A DNA stretch of 64,000 bases from Clavelina lepadiformis. Its lineage: Eukaryota > Chordata > Ascidiacea > Aplousobranchia > Clavelinidae. Shown piece after piece: positions 37,581-50,062 of the stretch. Position 1 is the first letter of the stretch. Every line of letters starts with the position of its first letter. Made by a program: the position numbers and the translations under genes. The DNA is taken from assembly GCF_947623445.1 (NCBI RefSeq), contig NC_135241.1, positions 19,904,501 through 19,968,500 of the forward strand, in the 5' to 3' direction. The notes beneath the pieces were generated by a model. That model made no database searches, was not told the origin of the DNA, and was given only the letters and a program-made list of their open reading frames with translations.

Positions 37581-39588
37581 TGAGCTTAGAATGGGCAGCG
37601 GACGACGCTGTGGAGTCAACGTCTTTCAAAGAAATTGTCGAATCGTGCGATAAATGATTGCTCTTTTACTTTGTTGTCAACGTAAAAGCGACGGCGCCAG
37701 GAGATAAATCATAGTACTCGGAAGTTCTTTGCTTATATGAAAACTATGATCGCTTTTGTCCATTAATCGCAGTTATCATTGATATCACAATAGACAGTGT
37801 ACTGTATATCGATTACGTTTTTGGTTCGAATTATTCGGAAGCGCGCGTAAGCACGTCTTCCATCTGGCATTTCACCTTGATTTAGTTGGCGTTTCTGTTC
37901 AGTTTAATGTCAATAAATGTACAGATCTTGACGAGGACGTGACGACGAATAACAATGTCTATTTATGGCCGCACGCTTCTGTTTGATCCTATTGTACGCG
38001 GGTGCCCGACATTATCAATATGTGTTCGATATTTTAGTTCTTATCGACTTGCTCCGAACGGTCGGTTTAATTAATAGATGGTAAACGAATGGGAATCACA
38101 TATTGTTTCAGAAACTCCATGTTAACGATTGATTATTGTGGTGTGTGAGGTAAACGCACAAAAATTTTGTTGTTCTGTTTCTGTACATTATGGGTATATT
38201 TGCAATAATTAGGCTATTCCGCGCAATAGAGGTTAAAGGAACAAGAACTACATTCAAACAGAAGTTTCTCGCGAGAGAATTTGGCCTACGTTTGTTGAAC
38301 TCATAGCCAATGAAGTAAGGAAACATAAAATCTATTCGCAAGATGATGACCGCGCAAACACATCTGCTAGTGCTTTTGTGCTGTCGGATGGTGCTAACAC
38401 ATTATTTTACCAATAAAATGCTCTTAATTACATTAAGAGCACATGTGTAGCATTGCGTTTTTTGTAAAGCTGCAACTGGAGATAATTGGAATTTTAAACG
38501 TTATTCAACCAAAATTCTCTTCATTTGACTACAATATTAGGTTTTGCCACAAAAACACTTGGTCCAACTGTTTTCACCAAACAACAATTTTAATGGCCCA
38601 GCTCTTGCAGTAAAATCGTCTTTGGGTGAAAAAGGCTTGACTTGAAACTATCCCAACAACGACCAAGAAAAAATATGGCTTTGATAGAATAAATTCATGT
38701 ATTGCTAGAATATAGGTTAGGTTTAATTTTTTGCCAATAAAAAAATATGAACTGATGAGGTTTTATTTCAACGTTCACATTATCGCAACCCAGTTGGTAT
38801 TGGACTAGTGGAGTAAACTTCAAAAAATTGCTGCGATTCACTGTCTACTGTAATTTGCACATACCAGTGACAAAAATACAAGTAAGTTACTTTGATTACT
38901 AGTTCTACCACTTAAGGAGTCTCCAATAAATGACTAAAATATGTGTTTAGCCATTGCAATTTGTAATTCATAAAATGTTGCTTTAAAGTCCGTTATTTTA
39001 CAAATTAAACTTTAAAACGCGGATACTAAAAATTTTTTCTTGTGCTGTATAGGCACTACACTATATCGTTGCTCATGCAGAAAAAGAACTATACCTACCA
39101 ACGTTAGACCTATACGAACTTACACTAGGACCCGTGCAATTATGCCGCCTACGTTACAGTGATTGTTTTGTGAAGAAGTCGTTTAAAACCGTAAACAATT
39201 ATAAATACTGTTTAAAACTTTAACGGCACAACTGGAAAACTTTCAAGCCGAAGTAGTAGTGTACCGTGGCACAGAGTTTGAAAAGAGAAAAACTGCTTCA
39301 AAGTGGTTTGCGAAAAGTTATTGCGGAGGTTGGGCCAAAACGGGCCACTGAAAAATGTTTGCGATTAATTCTATTATTTAATAGCCAAGGGATTTATTGT
39401 TTCCATTAAGAAATAACTCAACAGTTAAGACAAACCATAAAGAGTGCAAAACTTCTTCCAAGTTATTGCCTTAAACTAGTATGTAACCTCATCAAGCATA
39501 CTATATCACAAGAAGCCGTCGGTCTCAGCAAACGCGGCGAAAACACAACACGATTTAAAGCAGTCTAGAAAACAAGCATGGTCATACC

Positions 39589-39767
39589 CAGTGGTGGTAT
39601 TTAGCCGATTCGTGCGAACCGGTTCTTGGAATTTTGATGACCTCCACGAACCGGCTGTTAACAAGCGCACGTATAGGCCATAGGCCTAAGTGTATATCGG
39701 CCCCGGGTAAATATGGCATGCTGCTAGTGAGAGAACCGGATTTTAAAATATTTAAACCCTACCACTG
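39589..39767. mobile_element. Short non-autonomous hAT-like element
   Basis: A 179-bp element starting CAGTGGTGGTATTTA and ending TAAACCCTACCACTG (imperfect terminal inverted repeats). It is flanked by GTCATACC (39581-39588) and GTTATACC (39768-39775), one mismatch in 8. Internal AACCGG motifs are repeated in both orientations. Confidence 0.8.
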
Positions 39768-40750
39768 GTTATACCTTAAAGCTTAAACTTGGTTCGACCG
39801 GGGAGCTCGTTTAAGCAGCCTACTAAAAAGTTTTACAAACACATACAGCTATAGAAATATAAGATAATCAAATAAAATTGCTAAAATTTATACATGATTT
39901 TCGAATAGATTCAACTTTCAACAAAAACATTCATTTCAAAATTATCTGATAAAAGTTTAGGTGAGCTAATGACTACGTTAAACTTAAAATAATTCGACTG
40001 CTGGGCAAAGTTTTTTAAAACTTTTGTTTAAGTTTTGAGCTGTTTGAGGTTGGAGACATTCGATTTTGAGGTATCGCCAGACACCAGGTCTATTTAGCGA
40101 TGGCGGAACCTTTTTCAAACTAGGTGGGCACAGTGGGTAGTCATGCATCACAACACTCTACAGTCTACACTCTAGTTTTGCTGTAGGTTCACCAATTTTT
40201 AACACGTTTGGTTTTTAAAACTGAAGGGGCTAAAGGCCCTCAAAAAAAAAGGGGGAGAGTTTAGGCCCAATCTTCTATCCCCCTGTTCAGCCATCTATGG
40301 GTCTATGTTTAAACAACAAAGAGGCGGCTTTAAAACTACATGTGTGTGAATTATTCGTGAGTTAGTAGTTTTAGAAAACTTTCGTGTCCTTCAACTTTTT
40401 TTGCTGTCGTGCACCATCCAATAACGATGCTTTGATTCCATACACCCTGGTGATTGAAATAGCTCAATAATAACGTCATAGCGTCTGTTTTTCACCGGTT
40501 TTTCAAATGTATGTTGAAAATGTCAACTCTGCATAAATGTTCTTGCACCAGCACTTCGAAATGACAACTTACGATGATTGAGAAAAAAAAACTAAACTAA
40601 AACAGGACTGTACTTTTTGTTTAAATCCGTGGGGTTGCAATCGTCATGGTTGAATGAAAACAAATAGTGAGCAGGATTAGCGCAGAAAAAAAATGAGCAT
40701 GGTTAACTCATTAAATAGGGCTAATGAAACAATTATACAAATGAGATTTA

Positions 40751-40930
40751 TCATGACTCAATACTTTTCTGCGGTTGCAAATTTTTCACCAAGAAGTCAC
40801 AGCGAGAAATTAGTTCCGTTTCAATTGCTGCTCGCACTAAATGATCAATTTCCTGGATTGAGTTCCTAGTCTTATATTTTATTTTACTTAAGCATGAAAA
40901 CCCACATTCACACAAGTATATGTTTAGGGT
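40751..40930 (-). pseudogene. hAT-family transposase C-terminal remnant
   Basis: Read on the minus strand, about 55 codons are open to a stop at 40751-40753. They include LCECGFSCLSKIKYKTRNS, then LVRAAIETELISRCDFLV. This pattern (E-x-G-F-S-x-L-x-x-I-K-x-K-x-R-N, then L-x-x-A-x-x-x-x-x-P/E) is the C-terminal dimerisation end of ZBED5-like hAT transposases. Upstream the frame closes, so only the tail is present. Non-autonomous hAT-like elements occur elsewhere in the window. Confidence 0.6.
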
Positions 40931-41114
40931 ATTTCAACCAGTATGGAAATAGTTCTTTCGGAGCGTTTTTGACATTCGGGTAAATGTCAAAGATTCACCC
41001 AAAAATTAGCATAACTTATGGCATTCCTTTTAAACACAACTTTTTGACATCAAGATATGACATCAAGACTTACATCACCATGGCTTTGTTTCGTTTGTAT
41101 GCTTAATCGTGTAA

Positions 41115-41265
41115 CAATGCCGGCTACCTCCTTTGTTTTTTGGAAGGGTTAGGCTTGTAAATGTTCGATTTCTCCACTTATTACTGTAGTTAAAAGAAAG
41201 ACGATTACGCAGTTGGAAAAAGGAATGTCCTGCCGTATTATGAATACTTTAATCGCGATAAAGAA
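41115..41265 (+). repeat. Dispersed repeat family B, copy 2
   Basis: Partner of the copy at about 18150-18290 in intron 2 of the plus-strand AT-hook gene, same orientation. Shared landmarks include ATGCCGGCTA, CGATTTCTCC, TTACTGTAGTTAAA and GTTGGAAAA. Confidence 0.55.
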
Positions 41266-42215
41266 AAATTAATTATACGGGATCGAATAATTAATTTCGA
41301 TCCTGCTGTGGTAGCAGAAACCTAACTTGAAGGTACGCATGCAAAAATGGACGGTGGGTAACGGGCCATAAATTTGCCCACCACACACGAGATACTCAGT
41401 GTCGGCTTTAGGGCCTAGAACTGAGCAAAGTGGGCCTGAGCCCATCACAAAAAAAAACATTCATTCAAAGTAACATAACTGCACGAATTCATTTTAAGCT
41501 AATAAAACTAGCACCCGCGATGGCCTACTCAATTTTTTATACGTATGCTCAAATAGCAAATTGCTACTAAACTCTCACTCATTCACTATGGTAGGCCTAT
41601 AGACCGGTACCATCTTTTAATTTTACTATATTTTGCTTCCCAAGATATTGCCTACCTATTTGTTAATATTTCGGCGTCTACGAAGCATTGTTCGTATTCC
41701 GGCTATAGGCCTACAGTAAATTACACAATAAAAAGTCGGTGGTGAGCCGCTGTGTACCCGTTCTTACTCAAGCAGCCCTTTAGCTGTTGCGGTGCACTCT
41801 GGGTGCACCGTCCATCCCGGTTGAAGAGCACTGATGGTAAATGCCATTGAGTTTGATATTTTGATTAGGGGAGAAAAATTTTACATTGATTTTTAGGAAA
41901 AAACTGATCTACTTTTACTAAAAGCGTCTTTTTGTATATTTTTTTTTCTGAACAAAAAGTATAAAGGTACTACTTACAAACTAATTACTTCTATAGTTTT
42001 TGGTTTCGACATAATATACCAGATTAACAAAGAGCGCCACCACACAGCATTACAATCGCCTAAGCAACCAACGATGATTTTGTAACCTTTGACCCTTGTA
42101 AAAGAATTTTCTTTTGAGACGTTGTGTTCATGTAAGGTTCAATTTAGCTAACCTATAGAGTTTGCTTTTCAATACTTGGTCGTTATCTACCAACCTAAAG
42201 CCAATTAAATTTGCA

Positions 42216-42557
42216 ATGGACGATTTTCAGGCAGGAGAAGAAACTACATTCGTAGTGGATGACGTGAGTACTGTGATAAAGGAATCCATCGAAAATACCA
42301 TTGGTGGAAACGCCTATCAGCACAATAAAGTCAACCAGTGGACTTCTAATGTGGTAGAACAGTGCCTGAATCAGTTAACAAAGCTTGGTCGTCCCTTCAA
42401 ATATATTGTTACGGCCGTGATTATGCAGAAAAATGGAGCGGGTTTACATACAGCCAGCTCTTGCTACTGGGATAACTCTACAGATGGAAGCTGCACATTA
42501 AGATGGGAAAACAAAAGCATGTATTGCATTGTCAGTGTTTTTGGCCTCGCAATCTGA
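42216..42557 (+). CDS. DYNLT1: Dynein light chain Tctex-type (DYNLT1-like)
   Basis: Intronless 113-residue frame almost superimposable on vertebrate DYNLT1. It begins [18 protein letters not shown], continues through AIGG-like [15 protein letters not shown] and [19 protein letters not shown], and ends [17 protein letters not shown]. The family binds the dynein intermediate chain as a dimer and links cargo to cytoplasmic dynein. The ATG at 42216 was chosen because similarity begins there; the in-frame upstream codons from 42162 look like leader sequence. The vertebrate gene has several introns, so the single exon here implies intron loss or a retrocopy that has stayed intact. A large TPR gene starts 603 bp downstream on the same strand. 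Confidence 0.95.
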   Translation: MDDFQAGEETTFVVDDVSTVIKESIENTIGGNAYQHNKVNQWTSNVVEQCLNQLTKLGRPFKYIVTAVIMQKNGAGLHTASSCYWDNSTDGSCTLRWENKSMYCIVSVFGLAI

Positions 42558-43160
42558 ATGACGTACTCACTATTGTTTGTTTAAACATCTCATGTACCTT
42601 TTTTATAGTTTTATTTTTGTTATCCCAAATGGCTTCTATTTGTAACTGAACCTCTTAATTTACATTGAAATATTAAGCATTCTGATTGTATTGTGCAAAA
42701 TATAAAACTGACAAGGGTTCCCGATAAATGGCAGCCTTAAAGTTAATTTTTCTTTCTTTATTCTTCTCTATTTTATGAGCAATTGGTTTGGTTAGATTTC
42801 CTGTTTGATATTTGCAAGATCAAATTGTATGATATTAATGCATTATTTTATGTTAGTCGTTAGCTTCATGCTCTAATTATTTTGATTTGTACATATGTTG
42901 TCATTTTAAATTGCACTGATAAAAAGATACTTAAAAACAGAAAAGATTATTTGTGTTGAAACCTGTAAGTAGTGTCAATTATTTATGTGGTTTCTTTCTG
43001 TTCAATCTCACTCAAATGTAGTAAAAGCAGTACAGTCACAATTTTATTTGCTTTATTTCTGTTACCATATGTAAACTATTTGTCACTTGCGTTCATGAAG
43101 TGCTGTCATTTGTGGGATTTGTAGTGTAGAAAAACATGTCATAGGGTAATTTACCGCAAA
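42558..43160 (+). other. Spacer between DYNLT1 and the TPR gene
   Basis: AT-rich 3' UTR and leader sequence. A splice-acceptor-like GTAGTGTAG precedes the next ATG by about 33 bases. I see no gene. Confidence 0.5.
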
Positions 43161-46100
43161 ATGGATGACTGTGATCTCGAAAAATTGTCAGCAACACCTG
43201 CAAAATTGTCACCGAAATTCAATCGAAACATCACAGAATATGAAGCTACAGTGCCTAGCAGTGTTGAAAAAGTGAAGGTTGATTGCCTAACCAGTGATAC
43301 AGGAGCATCATATCAAGTGTTTGTGAGTGATGCCTTTTGTTGTAAAATTGCTGATTATATTTATAATTTGTGAATGTATCAATATTGTTGGTTCAGTTAA
43401 TCATGCTAAAGGAGGTTGTAGATAGCATTGCAAATGCTGTATAGTAGCCAGTCTTCCTGATAATGTCTACCGAAATTTAAGGGCGCAGGTGGTGAGAAAA
43501 CAATTCCTTTAAAAGAGGGTGATGTCACTGAAATTAAAATCGAAGTTTCGGCTGAAGATGGAACAACAAAAAGTTATATAATTCGAATAAAACGCCTATC
43601 GGCCTCTGATGCTTCATTGAATCAGCTTTCGCTTTCATGCGGGAAACTTGATCCACCTTTCGCTATGGACCAGGATGAATATACATGTGAGGGCTTTTTG
43701 ATAATTCTGTTGATTTCCTGTATTGTATATTTTATATATCTTATTATATATAAATTATTATATCTTCATTTTTAGGGTTATAGATATTTTATTTACAGTG
43801 CATATAAATATCTTATATATAGGCTTTCACTATACGCAACATTTTTAAGACATAAAAATTTTGAAAACAACTTGTAGTTTTGGGTATTTATTTAAAAATG
43901 AGGTTTTTGCTGATTTCAATGTTTTTCTCCCATGAAATGTGATATTAATGATTTTATTTATAACTTATCATTATAATGTATGTATGTTTAATGTTTGTAA
44001 AGGCATATTGCCCTGTAGTGTTGAAAGTGTCACCGTAAAGCCCGTTGCACCGGACAAGAAATGTGTTATTGTTGTTGCTGGTTCCGAACCTGATTTTTTG
44101 ATGCCACTGCAACTTGGAGAAACAAAAATTATTACCCGTGTCAGCTCTGTTGATGGAACAAATACAAAGGTATTTGGCTGTTTCTCATTAACGTCATGCA
44201 ATATTCGTGTTAAAAATATTGTGTGCTTATTTTGCACTTGGCATACTGCCGTTTGGAGTTAAACATAAACATTTTAGGATTACACTATAACTGTGGTTCG
44301 CAAACAACTACCATGGCCAGTAACCTTGAAGGACTTAGCGATGGCAATGAAATATGAATGTCCTATGTCTTTGTCACCATTGTACATTTCCATATCAATA
44401 GCTGGTTCCGACCCTAAGGCCTCCATGTCTCAGCCCTGTATTGACATGCTTACAAGAAGGTATTTTATTATAGCATTGTTACTTTAATAATTTAGTTGCT
44501 AATTAGATTCATTTAATTGCCAGTCAGTCAGAGTTTTTATGACTTTTGTTTTTTCTCAGATTTTAAACACTTCTTTGTTACTGTTATGATTTTCATTTAG
44601 ATCGAAAGTCAATCCATACAACGATAGTTTGCTTGATAAAGACTGGCGAGTCATTGACAGCAAATTGGATAAAGAAATTTCTAGTTGTGTCGCGAATTCA
44701 GTTTATGCTTACAAAGGTGAATGTGTCTAGTTGCTTGAAACAACAACAAAACTCAGCAGTATACAACGAAAGTTGGTCTTGGTTTTTAATTAAATTAGAA
44801 CTTAGTTTTATAGAACTGTCATCATCATTTCCTGTAATTTAAGTTTATTTATGCTTTTAAGGTGTAAAGGATGAGGTTATCTTCAGCAAGATGGCAAATC
44901 ATATAAAGTCTTGTGACAAAAAACCTCCTGCAGAAGTCGATTCCAAACAAGTTACTGACAGCGCCTGGTACAAAGCAGAATTCGAAAGCTCATCTGCCAA
45001 AGCACCAGATTTTAACCATACAGTACAGGTTGGTAACTTCTAATTTTGTTGTTATTTTTACATTTCAAAGTGTTTCTGTATTAATAACTACCGATCATGT
45101 AGTTTTCTGGTTGTATCGTTTAGCTGGTTGTACAGTATTGAAGTTTTGTTATGCTCGTGTGTGGTTAGGTCCGCAACTGGGAAAAGCGCTTACAACATAT
45201 GGCAAGTGGAAACAGTGCTGATTCATTGGTGATATCTGCTGAGGAGAATCTTGCTTCCTGCAAGAAAAAATTGCCAAAGAAACCGGGTGAAATTATTTTA
45301 AAAGCAATTCAAAAAGATTCCATTCTTACTGTACAAACATAACGTTTTCTTGTCACATCGGTTGAAAATCTCAAATTATTCTTGGACTTGACCAGACTTG
45401 GTCATGAAAAAAATAACTTGGAAATAAAAACATTGGTGACAAATTGACAGCAGCTATTAGCAACAGATTAACAATTGATCAGTGACCAAATGCTTTTATA
45501 GGTCAAACTGTGAGATATGTTGATGGTGAATCCCCCTTTGATGACGTGCAGAAAGCTTGCATTGCACTTGCTGCCGCAATTAAAGACAAGAGCAAAGTTG
45601 CTTCGCATCACTTGAAGCTCGCTTATGCTTTGGAAGAGAAACATCATTTGTCAGAAATCTTTGGTTTCTCTGATAAGGTGGTTTGTAAATTTCTAACGGT
45701 TTTCGAAATCAAATTTTATACGACATGGCAAATGTAATAGCATCATTTTCACGGAATTTCTTTTTATTCAGGAAGAGTCAGCGGAAGTTGGAGCTGGAAC
45801 TGATGTTGCCGCAAAGGAAAGCTCTAAATTAGAGGAGTGCCAGGCTATCTGTCGTCTTCGAGGAGTTGCTCCAAACGCTCCAATTGCTCTCCAACTAAAA
45901 GCGATTGATGAAGAGTACAAAAGCTTACTTGAGAGTGGACAGTCGGGCAGAGCAGACCATGTTCAAAGCCTCTATGTATGGAGGTCAAAGCAAGCAGTTA
46001 AGGTAAGAATTCAAGTTATTGCTTTCTGCTCTGTTTATTTTACACTGAAAGTTTCCTTTCTATTAACGGTGTTACATGCAAATTTATTACTATTAATTAT

Positions 46101-49100
46101 TATTATTTGGAATAATATTTTCCCAGGTCAGCGATAAGATATACGTTGTATTAATTGTCAATACTTATTTTATGTTTTGTTTTTTTGCAGAATGACCTGT
46201 CTGGCTTGCAGCAAATGGATGAAAGTGATCCCTTATCTCAGGCTTACTTGAAATACATGGACGCATTGGCTATTGATCAGAATAATTACATCTGCAATCT
46301 CCATGTCGGTCGCATGATGCTTCAACGTGAAGAATATGATGAAGCTGTAAAAAGGCTACAGCAAGCCGTTGGTTTAAAGCCCGGTAATGTTGAATCAAGG
46401 TGCTAAAGTTATAAAATTTTGGGATTTAACTTCCTGTCGTTACGTAATGTTCCTTATTGACAAGCTTGTGTTTTGGATATGATAGATGCACTCAACTTAG
46501 CTGTAGTTTTGGTTGTTTACTTTTAATAGTATGCCAATTTATTTTTGTGCTTAATTTGTGTGGTTGCAGGCTCTTTTTGGGTTTTGCACTTTGTCAACGC
46601 AAAGGCGGTGCTGGGGATAGAAGAGCAGAAGCACTCGGCTACTTACATGATGGCCTTGATCACTTTTTGATGAGAAGACAAAACGAAGCGGAGACAGAAG
46701 GTTTTTGGAATCTGCATTATATGGTTTCATATGCAAGTCTGGAAAAGCTTTTAGTTTTATGGATACATCAGCTGAAACAGCAATTGAAACAACTTTTTTG
46801 TTATCTTTGTTTAATCACACATCTGTCGTCAGTTGTTTTTTAATTTGCCTTTTTCTTTAGCATACAAGTTACTATGTTACAGAGATTATATTGTCATCAT
46901 CATCTGATGTACATGCTGAAGACATAATGAGACCGGCAAATGTACAACTTATCCATGCTTTTGTCGAGCTCGCCAAGAATCTTAAAAAATCTCCACAGGA
47001 AGGAATGAGATCTGCTAAAGAAATCTATCACTGGTATACTTTGTTTTCATATCAAGATGTAATTTGTGGTGATAGTTTCCGCTTTTATAAAACCCTTTAC
47101 TCCTCTAATTGTGCACATTAATTTTTCAGTATTTGTCTTCATGTCTCGATGGTTCTGTGTTCTCTTTTCCATAAAGGTTTCGTCTTTCAGCAGGTGGGAT
47201 GTGATTTGTAATAGTTTGCACATAGTATTGTCTGGATATTGGATATAGTATGAACCATGACCCATGTCATCTAAATGCAGCTCGTAAATTACAGACCGCG
47301 TATCTTAGAATAACAAACTCTTAATAACTTATCCTCAAATGATTGGAACTCAATTTTTCAAATCTTAATAACCGATTTTCTTTCAAAATTAATGCTTTCA
47401 TTCGTTCTCATAGTGCTGTTATCGATTTTGATTTCACATCACAAAAGTAAGAACTACATGCGTTAGTGATCATGAAGTAAACCACGTTATGTCAGTGTCA
47501 CAACCGCCATCTTAAGTAAATCGTTATTAACTTTGCAAAAGTGACGGAAAAGCTGAGGCTTGATTTTCCAACTTCTATTTCGGAATTGGATTCAATTTTT
47601 TTTAATTTGAAATAAACTACCTATTCTAAAATAACCTAATTGAACCTAATCACATTTGTGTGCTATTTCATTTTTCAGCTTGAAATGATATTGCTAAATT
47701 GTCAATATGCATTATTGGAAATACTGATTGAAGAAAGGCCAAATGATACAAAGTGGATCTCTCAAAGGTGCTTATATCTGTCTGCCATGATTCGTTCAAC
47801 AACAATACCGCGTAACAAACCTTTGTTAGCTTTGCAAGAGAAGGTAACTTAATGAACCATATCATCACCCAATTCATTATGTTGCCCTTGTCAATTTTCT
47901 CATTCTTTAAATAGTATTTTTTATTATATACAGATTCAATAAGAGGAAAAGTATTCACTGTGTAACTTACTCAGATAGTATATAAATGGGATAGTGTCAT
48001 CAACATTGTCATAATTTTTTTAGAGTCTGTATTTTAAATTTTGCATGGGGTCACTGACTTTGGCATTATTATGCCACTGCACCAGATAATGAATGAAAAC
48101 GTTTGTTATCAATCACCTGTCATTACTTTCAGGTCTCGCAAAAATTAGTCAGTACCAACCCATGCAGCAGTGAATCTCTGTTCTTGCTTGGTCTCTCGCA
48201 ACTTATGATTTACGATAACAATGGTCTGGATGCCAAGAACGACAAACCTCTCGTTGAAGCGAGATTAAGCCTAGAAGCAAGTCTTGAAATGGAGGGAAAA
48301 CCTGCATCTGGAGAGCCACCATCACAAATTAAAGGTGATTTAAGGCAGGGCTTCTCAAATCGTGGTTCGTGACCCCAAAACAAATTTAAATTTTATAAAT
48401 TGAATTGTTTTTTGATTATTTTTTATTCGCATTACTGTTTCCATTACGAGATTCTTTTATTACTGCAGACTGCAGTTACTGTACTTCGGTGGATTGTGTG
48501 CACTTGTATGATTTTGCCAGAGACAAAATTACCACTTGAGATTTGTAATTGGACGTTTATTGTTTTAACATCATAACATGTAACCTCTCAAGGGGTCGCA
48601 TATAATTTTTTTTTAAATGGGGTCGCAGACCTAAAAGGTTTGAGAAGCCCTGAATTAAGGAATGTTGAAGTATTTGCAACTTTCTAGTCGTTCTGTAAAT
48701 GCGCATAATATTATTCCACATCCAAGTTAAAAAGATTATGAAATTTGTTCAGGTCAAAAATGGTGGCAGAACAAGGTCGCTGCTGAGAAAGCAACTCAGG
48801 AAGCTGCTCAACCTCCAAAGAGTCAACCAGCTGCCAGAGGTAGAGGAGCAGCTCTTGCTCGGGGACGAGCTCCAGCGAGAGGAGTCCCTCCCACTAGAGG
48901 GACCGCAGCAGGTTCTAGAGGGCGAGGAGCAGCAAAGACTGCCCCTCCTGCTCGAGGCCGCGGTGCTCCTGCAAGAGGAGCAACTCGTGGAGGATTTGCT
49001 GCTTCCACTGCATCTTCATCAGATGTCAAATGTGAAAAATCAAATGAACAAAAAAAACGAGCTGCAGAGGTAAATCTACCAGAATATGCAATCAGTCGGG

Positions 49101-50062
49101 TCATGTGGAAACTTGTAGAAAGTATTTTTTTCATTTCTTTTAATACAGTCTACCCCTGCAACCGCAACCGCAGCCTCTGCAGCTTCTGTTGATAAGAATG
49201 CGCCGATCAACCGTGCATCGTATCAGACACGTCTTGCACTTGCTAGAGCTTATTCCAGAACTGACGACAGGATTAATGAAGTGCGTGAAAAATACGAAGA
49301 AGTCATCAAAATGGCTCCTGAGGTAATTTTGCAGAAGAAAAAGGAGTTAATACTTTCAATTAAAACATGTTATTCATAACCTGAGCACATATATTACTAC
49401 TACTTTTATTAACAGATGAACGCGGTTATTTTTAGGTTCATGATTCCTACATTGAACTGGCTGAGCTGTTAGTTAAAACAGATCCCCTCGCAGCGGTGGA
49501 TATCTACTGCAGGTGAAAGTGTAGAAGGTTGTTACACGGATCCTATCCAGTGTCAAATTACAGTAACCTTGTACAATACAATGCCAGCTTAATAAGTAAA
49601 CGCGCTTACTTGCAGATTCCCTAGTAGCGGTGATGAGGAATCATTTGATGACGCATATCTTAGTGGTGAGATTGTCAGTATCCTGATGAAACACGAAAAA
49701 CTGGATGATCCACGACTGGTCGAACATATGATTAAATATGGAAGGGTTATGGGTATAGGTAAATATTACGAACTTTATTATGTTACTTTATGTTTATCAA
49801 TTTAGGAAAATTCTTTGGACCTGCACTGTAGGTTATTTACACTTCACGTACATAGAAATCAAAGAAATCGCATTTATACGCATCCTAGTACACTGATATT
49901 CTCAAATTATTTTATTGAGTAGGTGTCCTTGAAAAGTACATGGGGATATTGGACTCGAAATTTAAGACTGATATGCTCAAGAATATATACGCTGGTGTTC
50001 ACAAGAAAGACGTTGAAGACCCAGACCTTGCTGCCTTTTTCAAGTTTAAATGCTGGATATAG
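43161..50062 (+). CDS. Cadherin-like beta-sandwich / U-box-like / TPR protein
   Basis: Nineteen exons: 43161-43322, 43482-43686, 44003-44169, 44278-44459, 44601-44716, 44862-45028, 45169-45286, 45502-45677, 45772-46002, 46191-46399, 46570-46700, 46883-47058, 47679-47843, 48133-48334, 48753-49069, 49149-49322, 49436-49512, 49616-49758, 49923-50062; 1085 residues, in phase. Two cadherin-like beta-sandwich repeats fill about residues 3-190 (patterns L-x-x-L, L-x-P-x-F, Y-x-x-x-V, then GTTKSYIIRIKR or NTKDYTITVVR). A U-box-like segment follows (about 192-240: YECPMSLSPLY, QPCIDMLTRR). TPR-type helices come next (EEYDEAVKRLQQAVGLKPGN, about 555-575). An Arg-Gly/Ala-rich linker (about 825-890) precedes more TPR-like helices. 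No secretion signal is seen, so it is probably cytoplasmic. I do not recognise a named orthologue. Exon 12 could end at 47033 instead, but only 47058 keeps frame. Confidence 0.75.
48346..48652. mobile_element. Non-autonomous hAT-like element in TPR gene intron 14
   Basis: A 307-bp element with 14-bp terminal inverted repeats (CAGGGCTTCTCAAA and its complement). It is flanked by ATTTAAGG (48338-48345) and AATTAAGG (48653-48660), one mismatch. It lies 11 bases past the exon 14 donor, so it was inserted almost at the splice site without destroying it. Internal GTGACCCC and GGGGTCGC motifs mirror each other. Confidence 0.82.

Larger units (their letters stand above)
37581..42215. other. Gene-poor interval with transposon debris
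   Basis: Between the AT-hook gene and DYNLT1. A poly(A) signal candidate is at 37912-37917. A 10-bp-stem hairpin (TGCTCTTAAT, loop TAC) lies at 38419-38441. Then come a hAT-like element (39589-39767), a possible diverged short element (about 40085-40315, with GATGGCGGAACC- and GGTTCAGCCATC-like ends but no convincing target repeat), a hAT transposase remnant (40751-40930, minus), a family B repeat copy (about 41115-41265) and TAGGCCTATAG-rich sequence. No intact gene is seen. Confidence 0.7.

Noticed and set aside
38419-38441. Perfect 10-bp stem hairpin, considered as a microRNA precursor
   Set aside because: The stem is too short and the loop of three bases is wrong for a precursor; it is probably a chance palindrome.
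40085-40315. Possible short inverted-repeat element with GATGGCGGAACC-like ends
   Set aside because: The ends pair only loosely and no matching 8-bp flanks could be found, so it is not listed as an element.
46702-46882. Possible extra exon coding TSAETAIETTFLLSLF
   Set aside because: It has no convincing acceptor-donor pair, and joining exon 46570-46700 straight to 46883 keeps frame. cDNA could still revive it.
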